Origin: Bdellovibrio bacteriovorus
GTDB taxonomy: Bacteria; Bdellovibrionota; Bdellovibrionia; Bdellovibrionales; Bdellovibrionaceae
Direction: 5' to 3'
DNA length: 64,000 bases
Assembly: GCF_001592745.1 (NCBI RefSeq)
Contig: NZ_LUKD01000001.1
Span: forward strand, 1,694,848 to 1,758,847
In this document: positions 23,294-34,600 of the stretch, piece by piece
Position numbering within the stretch: position 1 is the first letter of the stretch
Layout: every line of letters begins with the position of its first letter
The notes under the pieces: model-generated
The model's input: the letters and a program-made list of their open reading frames with translations, nothing else
Databases searched by the model: none
What the model was told of the DNA's origin: nothing
Translations under genes and position numbers: made by a program

Positions 23294-26200
23294 ATGTTCT
23301 TCCTGATTCTGACTTCACTCATTTCGTCTTCTTATGCTCAAGAAAAAATTCAGATCAAAACCGTGACCCCCCAAGGTTTTGTAAAGTCTGTTGATCAGGT
23401 ACGAATAGAATTCAAGCAACCTATGGTGCGCTTTGGAGAAATCAAACTTGATGCTCCCGCCCGCAGCGAATGCTTTAAGGATGGTCAGGGCCGATGGATC
23501 GATACCAAAAACTGGGTTTTCGATTTTAAAAAACCTCTTCCAGGTGGAAGCGCGTGTGCAATCGAAGTGGCAGGACAAAGTTTTCAGTTCAATACCGGCG
23601 GTCCTCACGTGACAGAAATTTTTCCGCGCGTGTATCGGAATATCGATCCTGAGCAAAATTTCGTCGTGGTGTTAGATGCGCCTGTGAAAAAAGAAAGCGT
23701 TTCTTCCGGAGCGTACTTCGTTGTTGAAGGCCTGGGGGATCGCATTCCTGCTGAGATCGTTTCTGAAAGTGAAGCAAAAAAAATTAAAGCTTCTGCAGAA
23801 GACGAATACAAATATGAAAAAGACAGCTTTAAAGGTGAATTCATCGTGGTAAAGGCCCCACGCAGTTTTCCAGCTGGAGCAAAAGTCAGCTTTATCTGGG
23901 GTAAAGGTATTCAGTCACTGGCGGGATATTCGTCACCTGAAGAAGAGACATTTGAATTTACTGTGTCGGAGGCTTTTAAAGCTCAATTTTCTTGTGAAAG
24001 AGAAGCCCCAGGGAAACCATGTATTCCTCTTTTGGGTATGAGCGTGACATTCAACGCTTCGATTGCGGTGGCAGATGCTAAAAGAATTTATATTGAGACT
24101 AAAGAAAAGAAGAAAATATTCGCATCGAGTCTTGAAGGTACCGCAGAAAAAGAGCGCGTAGGATATTTAAATTTCAAAGGTCCGTTCCCACAAAACTCTC
24201 AATTTCAATTAGTGATTCCTGCGGATATCAAAGATGAAGATGGAAGATCGCTGACCAATAAGTCGCAGTTCCCTTTGACGATAAAAACTGGGGAAGATCC
24301 TTCGCTATTAAAATTTGCTTCCGATTTTGGAGTTATTGAAGCAGAACAAGCGATGTTGCCAGTGACGTTACGTCGGGTTGAAAAAAGTCTTCAGACAAAA
24401 TTTTTAGGGTGGACAGGGCAGCTATCTGCACTCCAGTTCAAAGAGGTGATTGCAAACCTTAATAAAATTCAAAAGGAGCCCACGGGCGAAACCTCATTGG
24501 TTCTAGCAGGTAAAGCCGCCGTCGAAAAAGTCCAAGTTCAGAAACCTCTGAAGGCCTCTGACATGGAAGTTGTCGGGATCCCGCTGAAGAAAAAAGGCTT
24601 TTATGTCGTTGAAATGCAAAGTGCCCTTTTAGGCCAAAGCCTTTTGGACAAAAAGGCCCCGTTCTTCGTAAGAACGGCAGCCTTGGTAACTAATCTAGCG
24701 ACACATATTAAACATTCAGGGGATGAGGCCTGGGTGTGGGTCACAGAGCTTAAAAATACTCAAGTTGTGCCTCAGACCACAGTGCGAATATTCGATATTT
24801 ACGGTAATGTCGTGGCTGAAAGTAAAACAGATTCGAAGGGGCTTGCTTACTTTAAATTTAAAAAATCTTTTCCGACCAATCCGAAATACGATTCTTACTA
24901 TAACGACGGTTTTTTTGCGGTCGCTGAAAAAGGCGATGACTTTTCTTTCACGCATTCATCTTGGGATCGAGGTATTGAGTCTTGGCGTTTTCAGCTTGGA
25001 TATAACAGTTCTTCATCACCTTTGATCGCCCATGCCATCTTGGATCGCACCTTGTTTAAACCCGAAGAAACACTGTCCTCGAAAATCGTTATTAGAAAAC
25101 CAAATCAGTCCGGTTTATCAATGCCGATGGAAAAAGAGTGGCCAACGACTTTGGTTCTTTCACATGATTCAGGTCTGCAATCTTTCAAGGTTCCTTTGAA
25201 ATGGAATAAAAAGAATGGGACCGCCTTGGTAAAATGGAGCATTCCTGCGGCGGTAAAAATGGGCCGTTGGACAATGATAGCAGAAAAAGAGACACCGTTA
25301 ATCTCAATGTCTGTAGGTGAATTTTCTGTCGAGAGTTTTCGCGTGCCACTCTTACAGGTTCGTCTATCAAGCTCGCAGCCAAATTATGTTTTAGAATCAC
25401 AGGTCCCTGTTCAGGTCAGTGGAACTTATTTTTCCGGTGGTCCCGCTGCGGGTCTTCCCATGAAGATGCGTTGGAGTGTTGAGCCCGACACCTTCTTGCC
25501 GGAAGATGATGACTTCCAAGATTTTTCTTTCGCCAATGGCTCGGTTAAAGAAGGTCTTTTCCGTAGTGGAGAAGATGAAGGTGCACGGCATATTCCGCAA
25601 AGTGGCGTCATTGATTTTAAACTCAATCCGCAAGGAAGCACTGAAGTCCATGTTAAAAATTTGAAATATGGAGGCGGACCTCAACGCCTTCGTACTGAAG
25701 TGGAGTTTAAGGACCCCAACGGCGAAATTCAGACGGCCATTCGTTCTTTCGGGATGTGGCCATCGTCAGTGATTCTGGGGATTAAAGCGAAGTCGTGGTG
25801 GGCGACCCCGAATCTCGTAGAGTTCGATGTTGTTGCATTGGATTTACAGCAAAGACCATTAAAAAAGCAGAAAGTTCAAGTCGACCTTTACACAAGCCAA
25901 TACTATTCACATCGAAAGCGCTTGGTGGGTGGATTTTACGCTTATGAAGATTTTAGAGAATTTAAAAAGATTGGCGAACTTTGTCGTGGTGAAACAAATG
26001 ACAAAGGCATTTATAGCTGTGCAGGTAAAACCAAAGTTACGGGCTCGGTTTTAGCCGTTGTATCGACCAAAGATGCCAATGGCAAAGAAGCGCTGGCAAA
26101 TGTAAATCAATGGATCGTGGCTCCAGGTGAAACTCAATGGTTTGGCTCAAACGACAACGATCGTGCAGATCTGATTCCGTTTAAAAAGACTTACGAGCCT

Positions 26201-28744
26201 GGTGAAACGGCTGAGTTTCAGTTGCGAACTCCATTCCCGACGGCGAAGGTTCTGGTGACCGTAGAACGTGACTCAGTTCTTTACTCTGAGATTGTGGAGG
26301 TTAAAGGAGAAAACCCAGTGATTCGTCTTCCTATAAAAAAGGATTACGCACCCAATGTGGTGGTTTCTGCTTTTGCCATTCGTGGACGTTTGAATGATCC
26401 CAAACCCACGGCGCTAGTTGATTTAGGAAAGCCGGCGTTCAAGTTAGGGATGACTAATATCAAAGTAGGCTGGAAGGATTATTCTTTAAAAGTCGATGTT
26501 ACTACGGATCGCAAATCCTATAAGGCCCGCGATAAAGCCCAGGTGCGTGTCCAGGTAAAAGACGCCAATGGAAAACCTGCAGCGCAAGGCGAAGTGGCTT
26601 TAGTTGCCGTGGATGAAGGTCTGCTTGAACTTCGCGACAATAATTCTTGGGACTTATTGAAAGCGATGATGAAGATGCGTGCTCATACTTTGCAAACAGC
26701 CACATCTCAAACTTTTGTGATCGGCAAACGTCATTTCGGTTTGAAGGCATTACCTATCGGCGGTGACGGCGGCGGAGCTTTAAGACGAGAGCTCTTCGAT
26801 ACACTTCTTTATTGGAATCCGTCCCTCACTCTAAATGCTCAAGGTGAAGCGAAGGTGGAGGTTCCTCTTAATGATTCAACGACTAGCTTTAGGATCGTGG
26901 CTATCGCATTACAAGGCCAAGATCAATTTGGAACGGGCTTTACGTCAATTCAATCTTCTCAAGATCTTATCATCATGCCGGGCTTGTCGACAGTGGTCCG
27001 TGAAGGAGATCAATTCTTAGCGGGGTTCACAGTGAGAAATGCCTCGGCCCAAACTCAAGATTTGCAGTTAAGCTTAAAAGTTCTTCCGCTAACAGAGTCT
27101 TTTTCGTCTCAGAAATTGAAACTGGCGGCAGGTGAATCAAAAGAAGTGCAGTGGAAAATAAAAGTTCCTTCGATTGGAACTCTAGAGTACGTGATGACGG
27201 CACGGAATACTCAAGGTAAGGTTTTAGACGAAGTTAAAAAGATACAAAAAATTCTTAGTTTGCGTGAGCCAAGAATTTACCAAAGTGAGTGGGGTGCTTG
27301 GCCGGAATTTACAAAACTTTCCTTGAAGCAGCCTGCGGATGCGGAACTTGAAAAAAGTTCGATTGTCATCGAGACAAGCGCAACTCTGGGCGGTTCTTTC
27401 GAAGGTATTAAGGATTTCTGGAAAAACTATGACTATAATTGCTTAGAGCAGCAGATTTCTCGCGCGGTTTCGACCAACGACAAAAAACTGTGGTCGAAGT
27501 TATCTTCTCAACTGCCGACTTATCTATCAGCGGAAGGTCTTCTAAAATACTTCCCAACTTCGCACGCTCGCGGAAGTGTGATTCTGACATCATATGTATT
27601 AAACATCGCACACGAATCAGGATTCAGCTTGGGAGAAGAGACTGAAGGCCGCCTTTTAGATGCGTTGTCTGCCTATGCGGAAGGACGTCTGAAAGAGGAT
27701 GAAGGTTTCAGCCGCAGTGATGAGACTTTGAAAAAGATTTCCGCTTTTGAATCTTTATCCCGTTATCGTCGATTGAATTTGGATCTTTTAACGAGCATTG
27801 ATTATCAACCCAATCAATGGCCGCTTTATACTCTGGTCGAATGGTATCAGATTCACTTGTGGGAAAAAGACATTCCTCAACGAGATAAGAAAATTTCGGA
27901 TTTAGAAAATCTTTTGCGCAGTCGTTTCAACTTTTCGGCGAAAAGGCTTCAATTGAAAGAAGAAAATCGTGAATCTATGTCTTGGTTGATGCGGGATTCA
28001 GAAAGCTCGATCCTGCGCTTGATTCTTGCCACTTTAACTTCCGAAAAATGGAAAAGTGATACCCCTCGCCTTTATCAAGGTGTTTTGGCCCGCCAAACCC
28101 ATGGTGCTTGGATGTTAACCACAGACAACGCTTGGGGAAGTTTAGTCATGCGCAAAATTCAAGCGGCTTACTCAAAAGAAAAAGTTCAGGGGGTTTTCGA
28201 AGCAGAATTAGAAGGTAAGAAAACTTCTTATGATTGGAATAAAGGAAGTGCCGGCGTCTTGGTTCTTCCCTGGAATAAAAAAGAATCCGAGGTTCAGTGG
28301 CAGCAAAAAGGTGAGGGCAAGCCCTGGATTACGGTTTCTGCCAAAGTTTCCACCCCGGTCACGAAACCTCTTTTTGCAGGATTTAATGTGGAAAAAACTG
28401 TGACACCTGTGGAACAAAAGAAAAAAGGTGTATGGAGCGTCGGGGACGTAGCAAAGATCCAGCTCAAAGTAAAAGCCTCGGCACCTCAAACTTGGGTGGT
28501 TATTGAAGATCCCATCCCAGCAAGCAGCAGTCTTTTACAAAGTTCTTGGGCTACAGCCGTTGAAAGAAAAGAAGAGCTGGTTCGATTCTATCAAGCGTGG
28601 TTTAACGGTGAAGAGAACTTAGAATACACAATTCGTTTTAACCAGGCAGGCACGTATAAGCTTCCTGCAAGCCGAGTTGAAGCGATGTACAGTCCTGATA
28701 TCTTTGCCGAGCTTCCAGAAAGCCAGTGGGTGGTTCAAGAGTGA
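23294..28744 (+). CDS. Bacterial alpha-2-macroglobulin family protein with intact thioester
   Basis: 1816 residues. A type I signal peptide ends near SSYA|QEK; there is no lipobox, unlike E. coli YfhM. Many MG-type beta domains follow, with a region QAEGEAKVEVPLNDSTTSFRIVA typical of the A2M middle domain. The thioester motif is YNCLEQQ with Cys1383 and Gln1386, so the protease-trapping bond can form. A helical thioester-domain toroid follows the motif, then a C-terminal receptor-like domain. Bacterial A2M traps attacking proteases in the periplasm, usually with PBP1C, which repairs peptidoglycan. pbpC overlaps the stop (GTGA), a strong functional link. Confidence 0.92.
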   Translation: MFFLILTSLISSSYAQEKIQIKTVTPQGFVKSVDQVRIEFKQPMVRFGEIKLDAPARSECFKDGQGRWIDTKNWVFDFKKPLPGGSACAIEVAGQSFQFNTGGPHVTEIFPRVYRNIDPEQNFVVVLDAPVKKESVSSGAYFVVEGLGDRIPAEIVSESEAKKIKASAEDEYKYEKDSFKGEFIVVKAPRSFPAGAKVSFIWGKGIQSLAGYSSPEEETFEFTVSEAFKAQFSCEREAPGKPCIPLLGMSVTFNASIAVADAKRIYIETKEKKKIFASSLEGTAEKERVGYLNFKGPFPQNSQFQLVIPADIKDEDGRSLTNKSQFPLTIKTGEDPSLLKFASDFGVIEAEQAMLPVTLRRVEKSLQTKFLGWTGQLSALQFKEVIANLNKIQKEPTGETSLVLAGKAAVEKVQVQKPLKASDMEVVGIPLKKKGFYVVEMQSALLGQSLLDKKAPFFVRTAALVTNLATHIKHSGDEAWVWVTELKNTQVVPQTTVRIFDIYGNVVAESKTDSKGLAYFKFKKSFPTNPKYDSYYNDGFFAVAEKGDDFSFTHSSWDRGIESWRFQLGYNSSSSPLIAHAILDRTLFKPEETLSSKIVIRKPNQSGLSMPMEKEWPTTLVLSHDSGLQSFKVPLKWNKKNGTALVKWSIPAAVKMGRWTMIAEKETPLISMSVGEFSVESFRVPLLQVRLSSSQPNYVLESQVPVQVSGTYFSGGPAAGLPMKMRWSVEPDTFLPEDDDFQDFSFANGSVKEGLFRSGEDEGARHIPQSGVIDFKLNPQGSTEVHVKNLKYGGGPQRLRTEVEFKDPNGEIQTAIRSFGMWPSSVILGIKAKSWWATPNLVEFDVVALDLQQRPLKKQKVQVDLYTSQYYSHRKRLVGGFYAYEDFREFKKIGELCRGETNDKGIYSCAGKTKVTGSVLAVVSTKDANGKEALANVNQWIVAPGETQWFGSNDNDRADLIPFKKTYEPGETAEFQLRTPFPTAKVLVTVERDSVLYSEIVEVKGENPVIRLPIKKDYAPNVVVSAFAIRGRLNDPKPTALVDLGKPAFKLGMTNIKVGWKDYSLKVDVTTDRKSYKARDKAQVRVQVKDANGKPAAQGEVALVAVDEGLLELRDNNSWDLLKAMMKMRAHTLQTATSQTFVIGKRHFGLKALPIGGDGGGALRRELFDTLLYWNPSLTLNAQGEAKVEVPLNDSTTSFRIVAIALQGQDQFGTGFTSIQSSQDLIIMPGLSTVVREGDQFLAGFTVRNASAQTQDLQLSLKVLPLTESFSSQKLKLAAGESKEVQWKIKVPSIGTLEYVMTARNTQGKVLDEVKKIQKILSLREPRIYQSEWGAWPEFTKLSLKQPADAELEKSSIVIETSATLGGSFEGIKDFWKNYDYNCLEQQISRAVSTNDKKLWSKLSSQLPTYLSAEGLLKYFPTSHARGSVILTSYVLNIAHESGFSLGEETEGRLLDALSAYAEGRLKEDEGFSRSDETLKKISAFESLSRYRRLNLDLLTSIDYQPNQWPLYTLVEWYQIHLWEKDIPQRDKKISDLENLLRSRFNFSAKRLQLKEENRESMSWLMRDSESSILRLILATLTSEKWKSDTPRLYQGVLARQTHGAWMLTTDNAWGSLVMRKIQAAYSKEKVQGVFEAELEGKKTSYDWNKGSAGVLVLPWNKKESEVQWQQKGEGKPWITVSAKVSTPVTKPLFAGFNVEKTVTPVEQKKKGVWSVGDVAKIQLKVKASAPQTWVVIEDPIPASSSLLQSSWATAVERKEELVRFYQAWFNGEENLEYTIRFNQAGTYKLPASRVEAMYSPDIFAELPESQWVVQE

Positions 28745-30762
28745 CGAAAAAGTTTTTAACCGCAGGGGCTCTTTCAACAGCTTTGCTCACTTTGGGAAGT
28801 GGAATCTATTTTTATAATTCTCTTCCCGTATTGCGTTCGTACGATCAGGTTAAAGCGCAATATCAAAGCTCGGATTTGTACATTCTTAGCCATGAGGGAA
28901 AACTTTTACATCAGTGGCGTAAAAACAAAGACAATCGAAGTTTTCAGTGGACTGCACTGGCCGATGTTTCGCCGGTTTTAACTTCCGAAATTTTGAAATC
29001 GGAAGACCGATTTTTCCATGAACACTCAGGGGTTTCATTCTCGTCACTGATGGCAAGTGTGTATCAAAGATTATTTAAGGGTTCTTCCCGCGGAGGAAGC
29101 ACAATCACCATGCAGCTTTTAAAGCTGATCACTCCAGAGCGCGTGAAGTATTCGGGAATGACAGGCAAGCTTCGGCAAATAATAGCGGCCTACCAACTGG
29201 AACGATTCTGGTCCAAAAAAGAAATACTCGAAGCTTACCTTAATCTGATTCCTCTTCGCGGTGAATACCGGGGTGTCGCTGCGTCTTCGTGGTCTTTGTT
29301 CGACAAATCACCTACTGGATTGACTCTGAAAGAAGCGGTCGCGTTGGCCGTGTTAGTCCGGGCACCCAATGCCAGCGTGAAAGATTGGAAAAATCGCGCC
29401 TGCTGGCAAGAGCCCTCATTGTGTTCTGAGTTTCCCGGCTTTATTGCGGAGCTTTCGAAAAAAACTTTAGAGCCATCACAGCAAAATTTGGCTTTGCACT
29501 TAGCGCAAAGATTGAGTCCACGCTTTACTAGTGGCGAAGTTAAATCCACCGTCCACCTTGATGTTCAAACCTACACTCAAGAAATGGTCAAGTCGCAGAT
29601 TCTGAATTTACAAGAACAGAACGTGAATGATGCCGCCGTTCTGGTGATCGAAAATGCCACCGGTAATGTTTGGGCTTACGTAGGTGGAAGTGGCATTTCA
29701 GATAAGAGATATGTCGACGGTGTTCGTGCCTATCGTCAGGCAGGATCTACATTGAAACCTTTCCTTTATGCCACGGCCTTTGAAAATAATATTTTAACGC
29801 CCCATTCATGGATCGAGGATTCAGCGGTCGACATCGTTTTTGAGAGAGGCATTTATAAACCGCAAAATCATGATAAGCAGTTCTATGGCTGGGTGCAGGT
29901 TAAAACAGCGTTGGCCTCTTCTTTAAATGTTCCTGCGGTGAAAGTTTTCAAACTTCTGAATGACGAAAGCTTTTGGACTCGTCTTCAATCTTTGGGGTTT
30001 AAAAATCTCAAAGAGCCTGAACACTATGGACCTGCGTTGGCATTAGGTGTCGCCGACGTGACACTTGAAGATCTGACGCAAGCTTACCGCACTTTGGCCA
30101 ACAACGGCATATACACTGATTTGCGCTTTACCTCTAATGATCCCGAACCGGAAGCACGACAGGTTTTTAAAACAAAAACAGCTCAGGAAGTGTCTTTCAT
30201 TCTGGCGCAGAATGAAAACCGCGCCTTGGGATTCGGATTAGATTCTGCGCTTTCAACTCAAGGGGCTTCGGTTAAGACGGGAACGAGTAAAGACATGCGA
30301 GACAATTGGTGCATCGGATTTAATTCTCGTTTCACGGTCGGTGTTTGGGTCGGAAACTTTTCAGGTGAACCCATGTGGAATGTGATGGGGGTTACCGGGG
30401 CCGCACCGATTTGGAAAAAAGTGATAGCGTTTTTAGAGACAAACTATCCGTCACCAAAAATTTCTGAAGGCTCTGCTTTGGCAAGCACTACGGTGATCGC
30501 ACCTGAAAAATATCCTCAAGCTCGCATTGTATATCCTCAAGATGGGATGATTATGGCCTTGGACCCGGCAATTCCGATAGCTCATCAGAAAATGCCCTTA
30601 TTGGCAGAGGGGCCACATCCCGAAAGATTGCAGTGGAGAATCAACGGCAAAAAGGTCGCTGGAAGTAAGTCAGTATTGTGGACGCCCGAAGCCGGACGTC
30701 ACACTTTTGAACTTTATCAAAACCAGAAGCTTGCGCAAAAAGTGCAAGTTCTAGTGAAGTAA
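28741..30762 (+). CDS. pbpC: Penicillin-binding protein 1C (bifunctional transglycosylase/transpeptidase)
   Basis: 673 residues from the GTG at 28741, which overlaps the A2M stop as GTGA. An N-terminal anchor helix is followed by a GT51 transglycosylase domain (EDRFFHEH with Glu88; RGGSTITMQ), then a transpeptidase domain with SxxK at Ser336, SxN at 394-396 and KTGTS at 512. The C-terminal BiPBP_C domain (RIVYPQDG, WRINGKKV) is the PBP1C hallmark. All catalytic motifs are present. It polymerises glycan and binds beta-lactams; with A2M it forms a conserved envelope-defence pair. Confidence 0.95.
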   Translation: MTKKFLTAGALSTALLTLGSGIYFYNSLPVLRSYDQVKAQYQSSDLYILSHEGKLLHQWRKNKDNRSFQWTALADVSPVLTSEILKSEDRFFHEHSGVSFSSLMASVYQRLFKGSSRGGSTITMQLLKLITPERVKYSGMTGKLRQIIAAYQLERFWSKKEILEAYLNLIPLRGEYRGVAASSWSLFDKSPTGLTLKEAVALAVLVRAPNASVKDWKNRACWQEPSLCSEFPGFIAELSKKTLEPSQQNLALHLAQRLSPRFTSGEVKSTVHLDVQTYTQEMVKSQILNLQEQNVNDAAVLVIENATGNVWAYVGGSGISDKRYVDGVRAYRQAGSTLKPFLYATAFENNILTPHSWIEDSAVDIVFERGIYKPQNHDKQFYGWVQVKTALASSLNVPAVKVFKLLNDESFWTRLQSLGFKNLKEPEHYGPALALGVADVTLEDLTQAYRTLANNGIYTDLRFTSNDPEPEARQVFKTKTAQEVSFILAQNENRALGFGLDSALSTQGASVKTGTSKDMRDNWCIGFNSRFTVGVWVGNFSGEPMWNVMGVTGAAPIWKKVIAFLETNYPSPKISEGSALASTTVIAPEKYPQARIVYPQDGMIMALDPAIPIAHQKMPLLAEGPHPERLQWRINGKKVAGSKSVLWTPEAGRHTFELYQNQKLAQKVQVLVK

Positions 30763-30763
30763 A

Positions 30764-31171
30764 TTACATGTCGTAGTGGAATAAAATGGGAGTTTGCAGA
30801 TCCGGGTGCAAGCTCAGCTTAACGGGGCAATTCAAAGCGATGTCTTCTAATTTCTTGCGATAATCGTGCGGAACACTTTGTGGAAGATGTAAAACAATGT
30901 GCAACTTGGCCACGCGACGAGGGTTCAAAGCCATTTCTTTTTCTACGGTGACGCGTGAACCTTTCAGCTCAACACCGTCTTTTTCTGCGGCAATCGCCAT
31001 TACGGTGAGCATGCAAGATCCAGTCGCTGCGCCTAAAAGATCTGTTGGGGAGAAGAGTTCCCCTTTCCCATTATTATCTTTCGGGGCGTCTGTGCCGATG
31101 CGGGCTCCAGAAGGAACATGCGTCAGTTCACAATGTTTTTCGCCTTGATAATGGGCTTCCATTTTTACCAT
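30764..31171 (-). CDS. OsmC/Ohr family peroxide-reducing protein
   Basis: 135 residues from the ATG at 31171, preceded by AGGAG. The two redox Cys are in GSCML and NCPV, with the Arg-containing N-terminal segment PSGARIGTDAP. Family members reduce organic or hydrogen peroxides with Cys. The gene lies convergent to pbpC (one-base gap). It reads more like the general OsmC group than Ohr; a fatty-acid hydroperoxide substrate is not shown. Confidence 0.88.
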   Translation of the reverse strand: MVKMEAHYQGEKHCELTHVPSGARIGTDAPKDNNGKGELFSPTDLLGAATGSCMLTVMAIAAEKDGVELKGSRVTVEKEMALNPRRVAKLHIVLHLPQSVPHDYRKKLEDIALNCPVKLSLHPDLQTPILFHYDM

Positions 31172-31181
31172 GTGGGGACTC

Positions 31182-31679
31182 CTAAGATGACATTTCTTCG
31201 ATGATTTTTCTTAAGCGCATTTCGGATGATTTAGACATATCCGCATAAACTTTGCGCAAGTGATTTGATCGAACAGGATCGTTTTTAGAGGATTTCATTT
31301 CACGGCCGAATTTTAAAGCGGCACACACACTTTCAATCACTAATTTTCTTTTTGAATCTTTAGTGATGAAGTCAAAAGCTCCAAGAGAAAGAGCTTCAAG
31401 GGCGCGAGAGTGATCGCCGTGCGCAGTTAACACTACAAATGGAGTCATCTGACCTAATGAACGCACGTAAGCTAAAAACTTAAGCCCATTCATCTGGGGC
31501 ATTTCGATATCAGAAAGAATAGTGTCGAACTCTTGAGTTTTCACGTGCTCAAGGGCGGCTGCGCCATTTTCAGCTTCGACGATTTCGTCTACAAACTCTT
31601 TAAGAAAGTGTTTTAATAACTCACGGATATCGGAGTCGTCTTCAACGATCAATAGACGGCTTTTTTCTTCAGTGCCCAT
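31182..31679 (-). CDS. Single-domain response regulator (receiver only)
   Basis: 165 residues. A CheY-like receiver: acidic pocket VEDD, phosphorylated Asp57 in SDIEMPQMNG, Thr85 in LTAHGD, and Lys107 in FITKD. The last about 40 residues are basic and helical without a DNA-binding or enzymatic domain. AGGAG is seven bases before the ATG. It follows the hybrid kinase by 11 bases and an HPt gene heads the operon, so it is the likely final acceptor of that phosphorelay. Output is probably protein-protein. Confidence 0.9.
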   Translation of the reverse strand: MGTEEKSRLLIVEDDSDIRELLKHFLKEFVDEIVEAENGAAALEHVKTQEFDTILSDIEMPQMNGLKFLAYVRSLGQMTPFVVLTAHGDHSRALEALSLGAFDFITKDSKRKLVIESVCAALKFGREMKSSKNDPVRSNHLRKVYADMSKSSEMRLRKIIEEMSS

Positions 31680-31690
31680 GAGAAATCTCC

Positions 31691-34600
31691 TTACAGAGAA
31701 TATTTGTTAATCACACCGACCAACGTGTCTTTTTTAAACGGTTTAGCAATGTGATCATCGCAGCCCGCTCTTAAAGACTTCTGTCTGTCTTCAGAAAGTG
31801 CATGCGCAGTGAGGGCAATGATAGGGGTGTGAGTTTTTTGATTCTCGTTTTCCCATTTGCGGATTTCATCCGTGGCCGCATAACCATCTAGCTCGGGCAT
31901 TTGCACGTCCATAAAGACAATATCAAACTGACCTGACTTTATCTTATCTATAGCCTCAAGTCCATTCTCAGCTTCAATAATTTCATAGGGCCCGTTTTTA
32001 AGATAGTGCGTAAAAAGAGTGCGGTTGTCTTCTGTGTCGTCGGCAACCAGGATCTTAATTTTTTTATTGGGGTCGCGCTGCTTCGGAGTGGTAAAATCGA
32101 GTTCTTTACCTTGAAGCGGCAGAGGCTTTTGGGTCACAGGATTATAAACTTGCTCGCGATACGGGACTGTAAAGAAAAAAGTTGTTCCGCTGCCTTCCCG
32201 ACTCTTAAACCAAATTTTACCGCCCATAAGTTCGATCAAGCTTTTGGAAATAGCCAATCCCAATCCGGTTCCGCCGTATTTACGCGTCACTGAGCTGTCA
32301 GCTTGGGTGAACTTCTGGAATATTAAGTGTTGCTTAGAAGACGGGATACCTACACCGGAATCGCTGATGCTAAAAAGGACTGTGTCCTTTTTAGAAGGAT
32401 TCTTTGCCACGGAAACTCGAATGTGGCCGTGCTGAGTGAATTTCAACGAGTTTCCAACCAGATTGATCAAAACCTGTCGAAGCTTGTTCGGATCACCCAT
32501 GACGTACGGAGATATCCCTGGAGAGATCTCGAAAGAGTAGCTCAAGGCTTTCTCTAAGGCTCTTGGTTTCATCATGTCTTCTACGTCGATCATGAGCTTA
32601 TTCAAATCAAAGGGGATATTTTCGATAGAAACTTCGCCGGCTTCAATTTTAGAAAGGTCCAGGATGTCATTGATAAGCGCCATCAAAACTTCGCCAGCCT
32701 TCACGAAAATTTTGACGTAGTACTTTTGATCGTCATCAAGCTTCGTTTCTTGAAGTAGATCGGCCATACCCATTATCGCATTCATTGGAGTGCGAATTTC
32801 GTGACTCATATGAGCCAGGAATTCCGATTTAGCCTGAGAAGATTTTAGGGCTTCATTTTTCGCAGCAATCAAAGACTGCTCTACGCGGCGAAGCTCGGTG
32901 ATGTCTTGGGTAGTTCCATACACATACACTGGGTTTCCGTATTCATCATATTCCGTACGGCCGCGACATCGCACCCAAATCATTTCGTTCGTGCCATTCT
33001 TTTTAACTCGCAAATCCACATCAAATGGTTGCATGCTTTCGTGCGAGTTTTTCAGGGCATTGTCGAATAGCGAAAGATCCTCAGGGATAATCATGGAACG
33101 GAACAGATTGTAAGTTGGATTGACTTTATCTGCTTCGAATCCAAGGAGGCTATATTCTTCTTCGGACCAGATGCATGAGCCGGTCTTTATTTCCCAACGG
33201 AAAGAGCCTGTTTTGGAAAGAGATTGTGATTCTTTTAATAGATCTTCTTTAAGTTTAAGCTCTTTCGCGATTTCCTTTTTCCAACTTATATCCCTTCCTG
33301 CCGCGATCAGAAGAATTTTTTCGCTGACGTTGCCCTTGATGCGCGACCAGGAAATTTCAATGGGAGTTTCTTTGCCAGAAGTTTGCTTTAAGGTACCTTC
33401 AATAGTAATTTCGGTGTCTTCAGTGCTGTTTTTGATTTTTTCATCAAGCACTGAATAATCCATATCAATCCAATTTCTTAAATCGGTCCCTCTAAGAGAG
33501 GCAGAGGGAACACACAAAATTTCGGCGGCAGCGGGGTTGGATGCTTGAATAGTGAGTTGTGAAGGCACCGTTTCAATAGGGGCGGAGTATTCAAGGATAA
33601 AGAACGTTTCATGAAGTGAGTAAAAAACATTCTCTAGAAAATCTTTTTGAGATTTGATGTCATTATAATGTTCAGAAACTTCGTTGAAGGATTCAAAGAC
33701 TCCCTTGAATTCACCTTTTCGCGGAACACTGAGTTTCTCGAACGAATGAGAACGCAGGCGGTGAAGAGCATGAGAAAGTTTTTTGAGTGGATGGAAAAGA
33801 TTTAGAGAAACCCAGTAGGCGGCGGCAAAAGAAATCACAATGATTAAAAGTAAGCCCAAGAATAGAGCGCCGAGGTGATTTTTTAACGGCGCCACGGCAT
33901 CTTGCAATCCCATTTTGGCGATTAGAATCCATGTGGTTTCGCCAGGAAGAATGACTTTTCCCACGGATTGCAAAGTACGGTGACCAGCATAATCTTCCGA
34001 CTCATCGACAAGTTCCGACATCTCCAAATATTCTTTGAGCTGAGTCTGGGACAAACCAACGATCATGGCTGTCGATTGAGAACGAAGTATCAACTCTCCC
34101 TCATTTGTCGAAGGATGACGCTTTTGGAGGTCATCAATAAGTCGGTTGGGATTCTCAAAAAAAAACCGAGATGTATTTCGCATAAGACCTTCTGGCCCGA
34201 AAGCGACCATTTCGCCGGAGCTTCCTAATCCCAAAGATTTCCAATCACGATTGTTGGAAAGAATTTCGTCAATTCTTTGCACGGGAATTTGAAATACCAA
34301 GACGCCAAGATGTTTGTTGGAGCCTGCGGAGTAAATGGGTGCCGCCAGAAAGGCGACATTCTCGGGCCAGAAATGAGCCAAAGGCGAGAAATCAAAAAAC
34401 TTTGTCGTTGCATTGGCTGCTTCTGTGGACCACTTAAATACTTGCGCCAGGCGTGTATTAGCGAAGCTGCCAGTTAATAAATTCGCTCCAAAGTTCAATC
34501 TTTTATTAGCAGTGTATACGATATTGCCAAGGTTATCGATAAGGAGAATGTCACTTAAGTGATTTCTCTCCATCTGATTAAGGATGAAGTTATGAATGAC

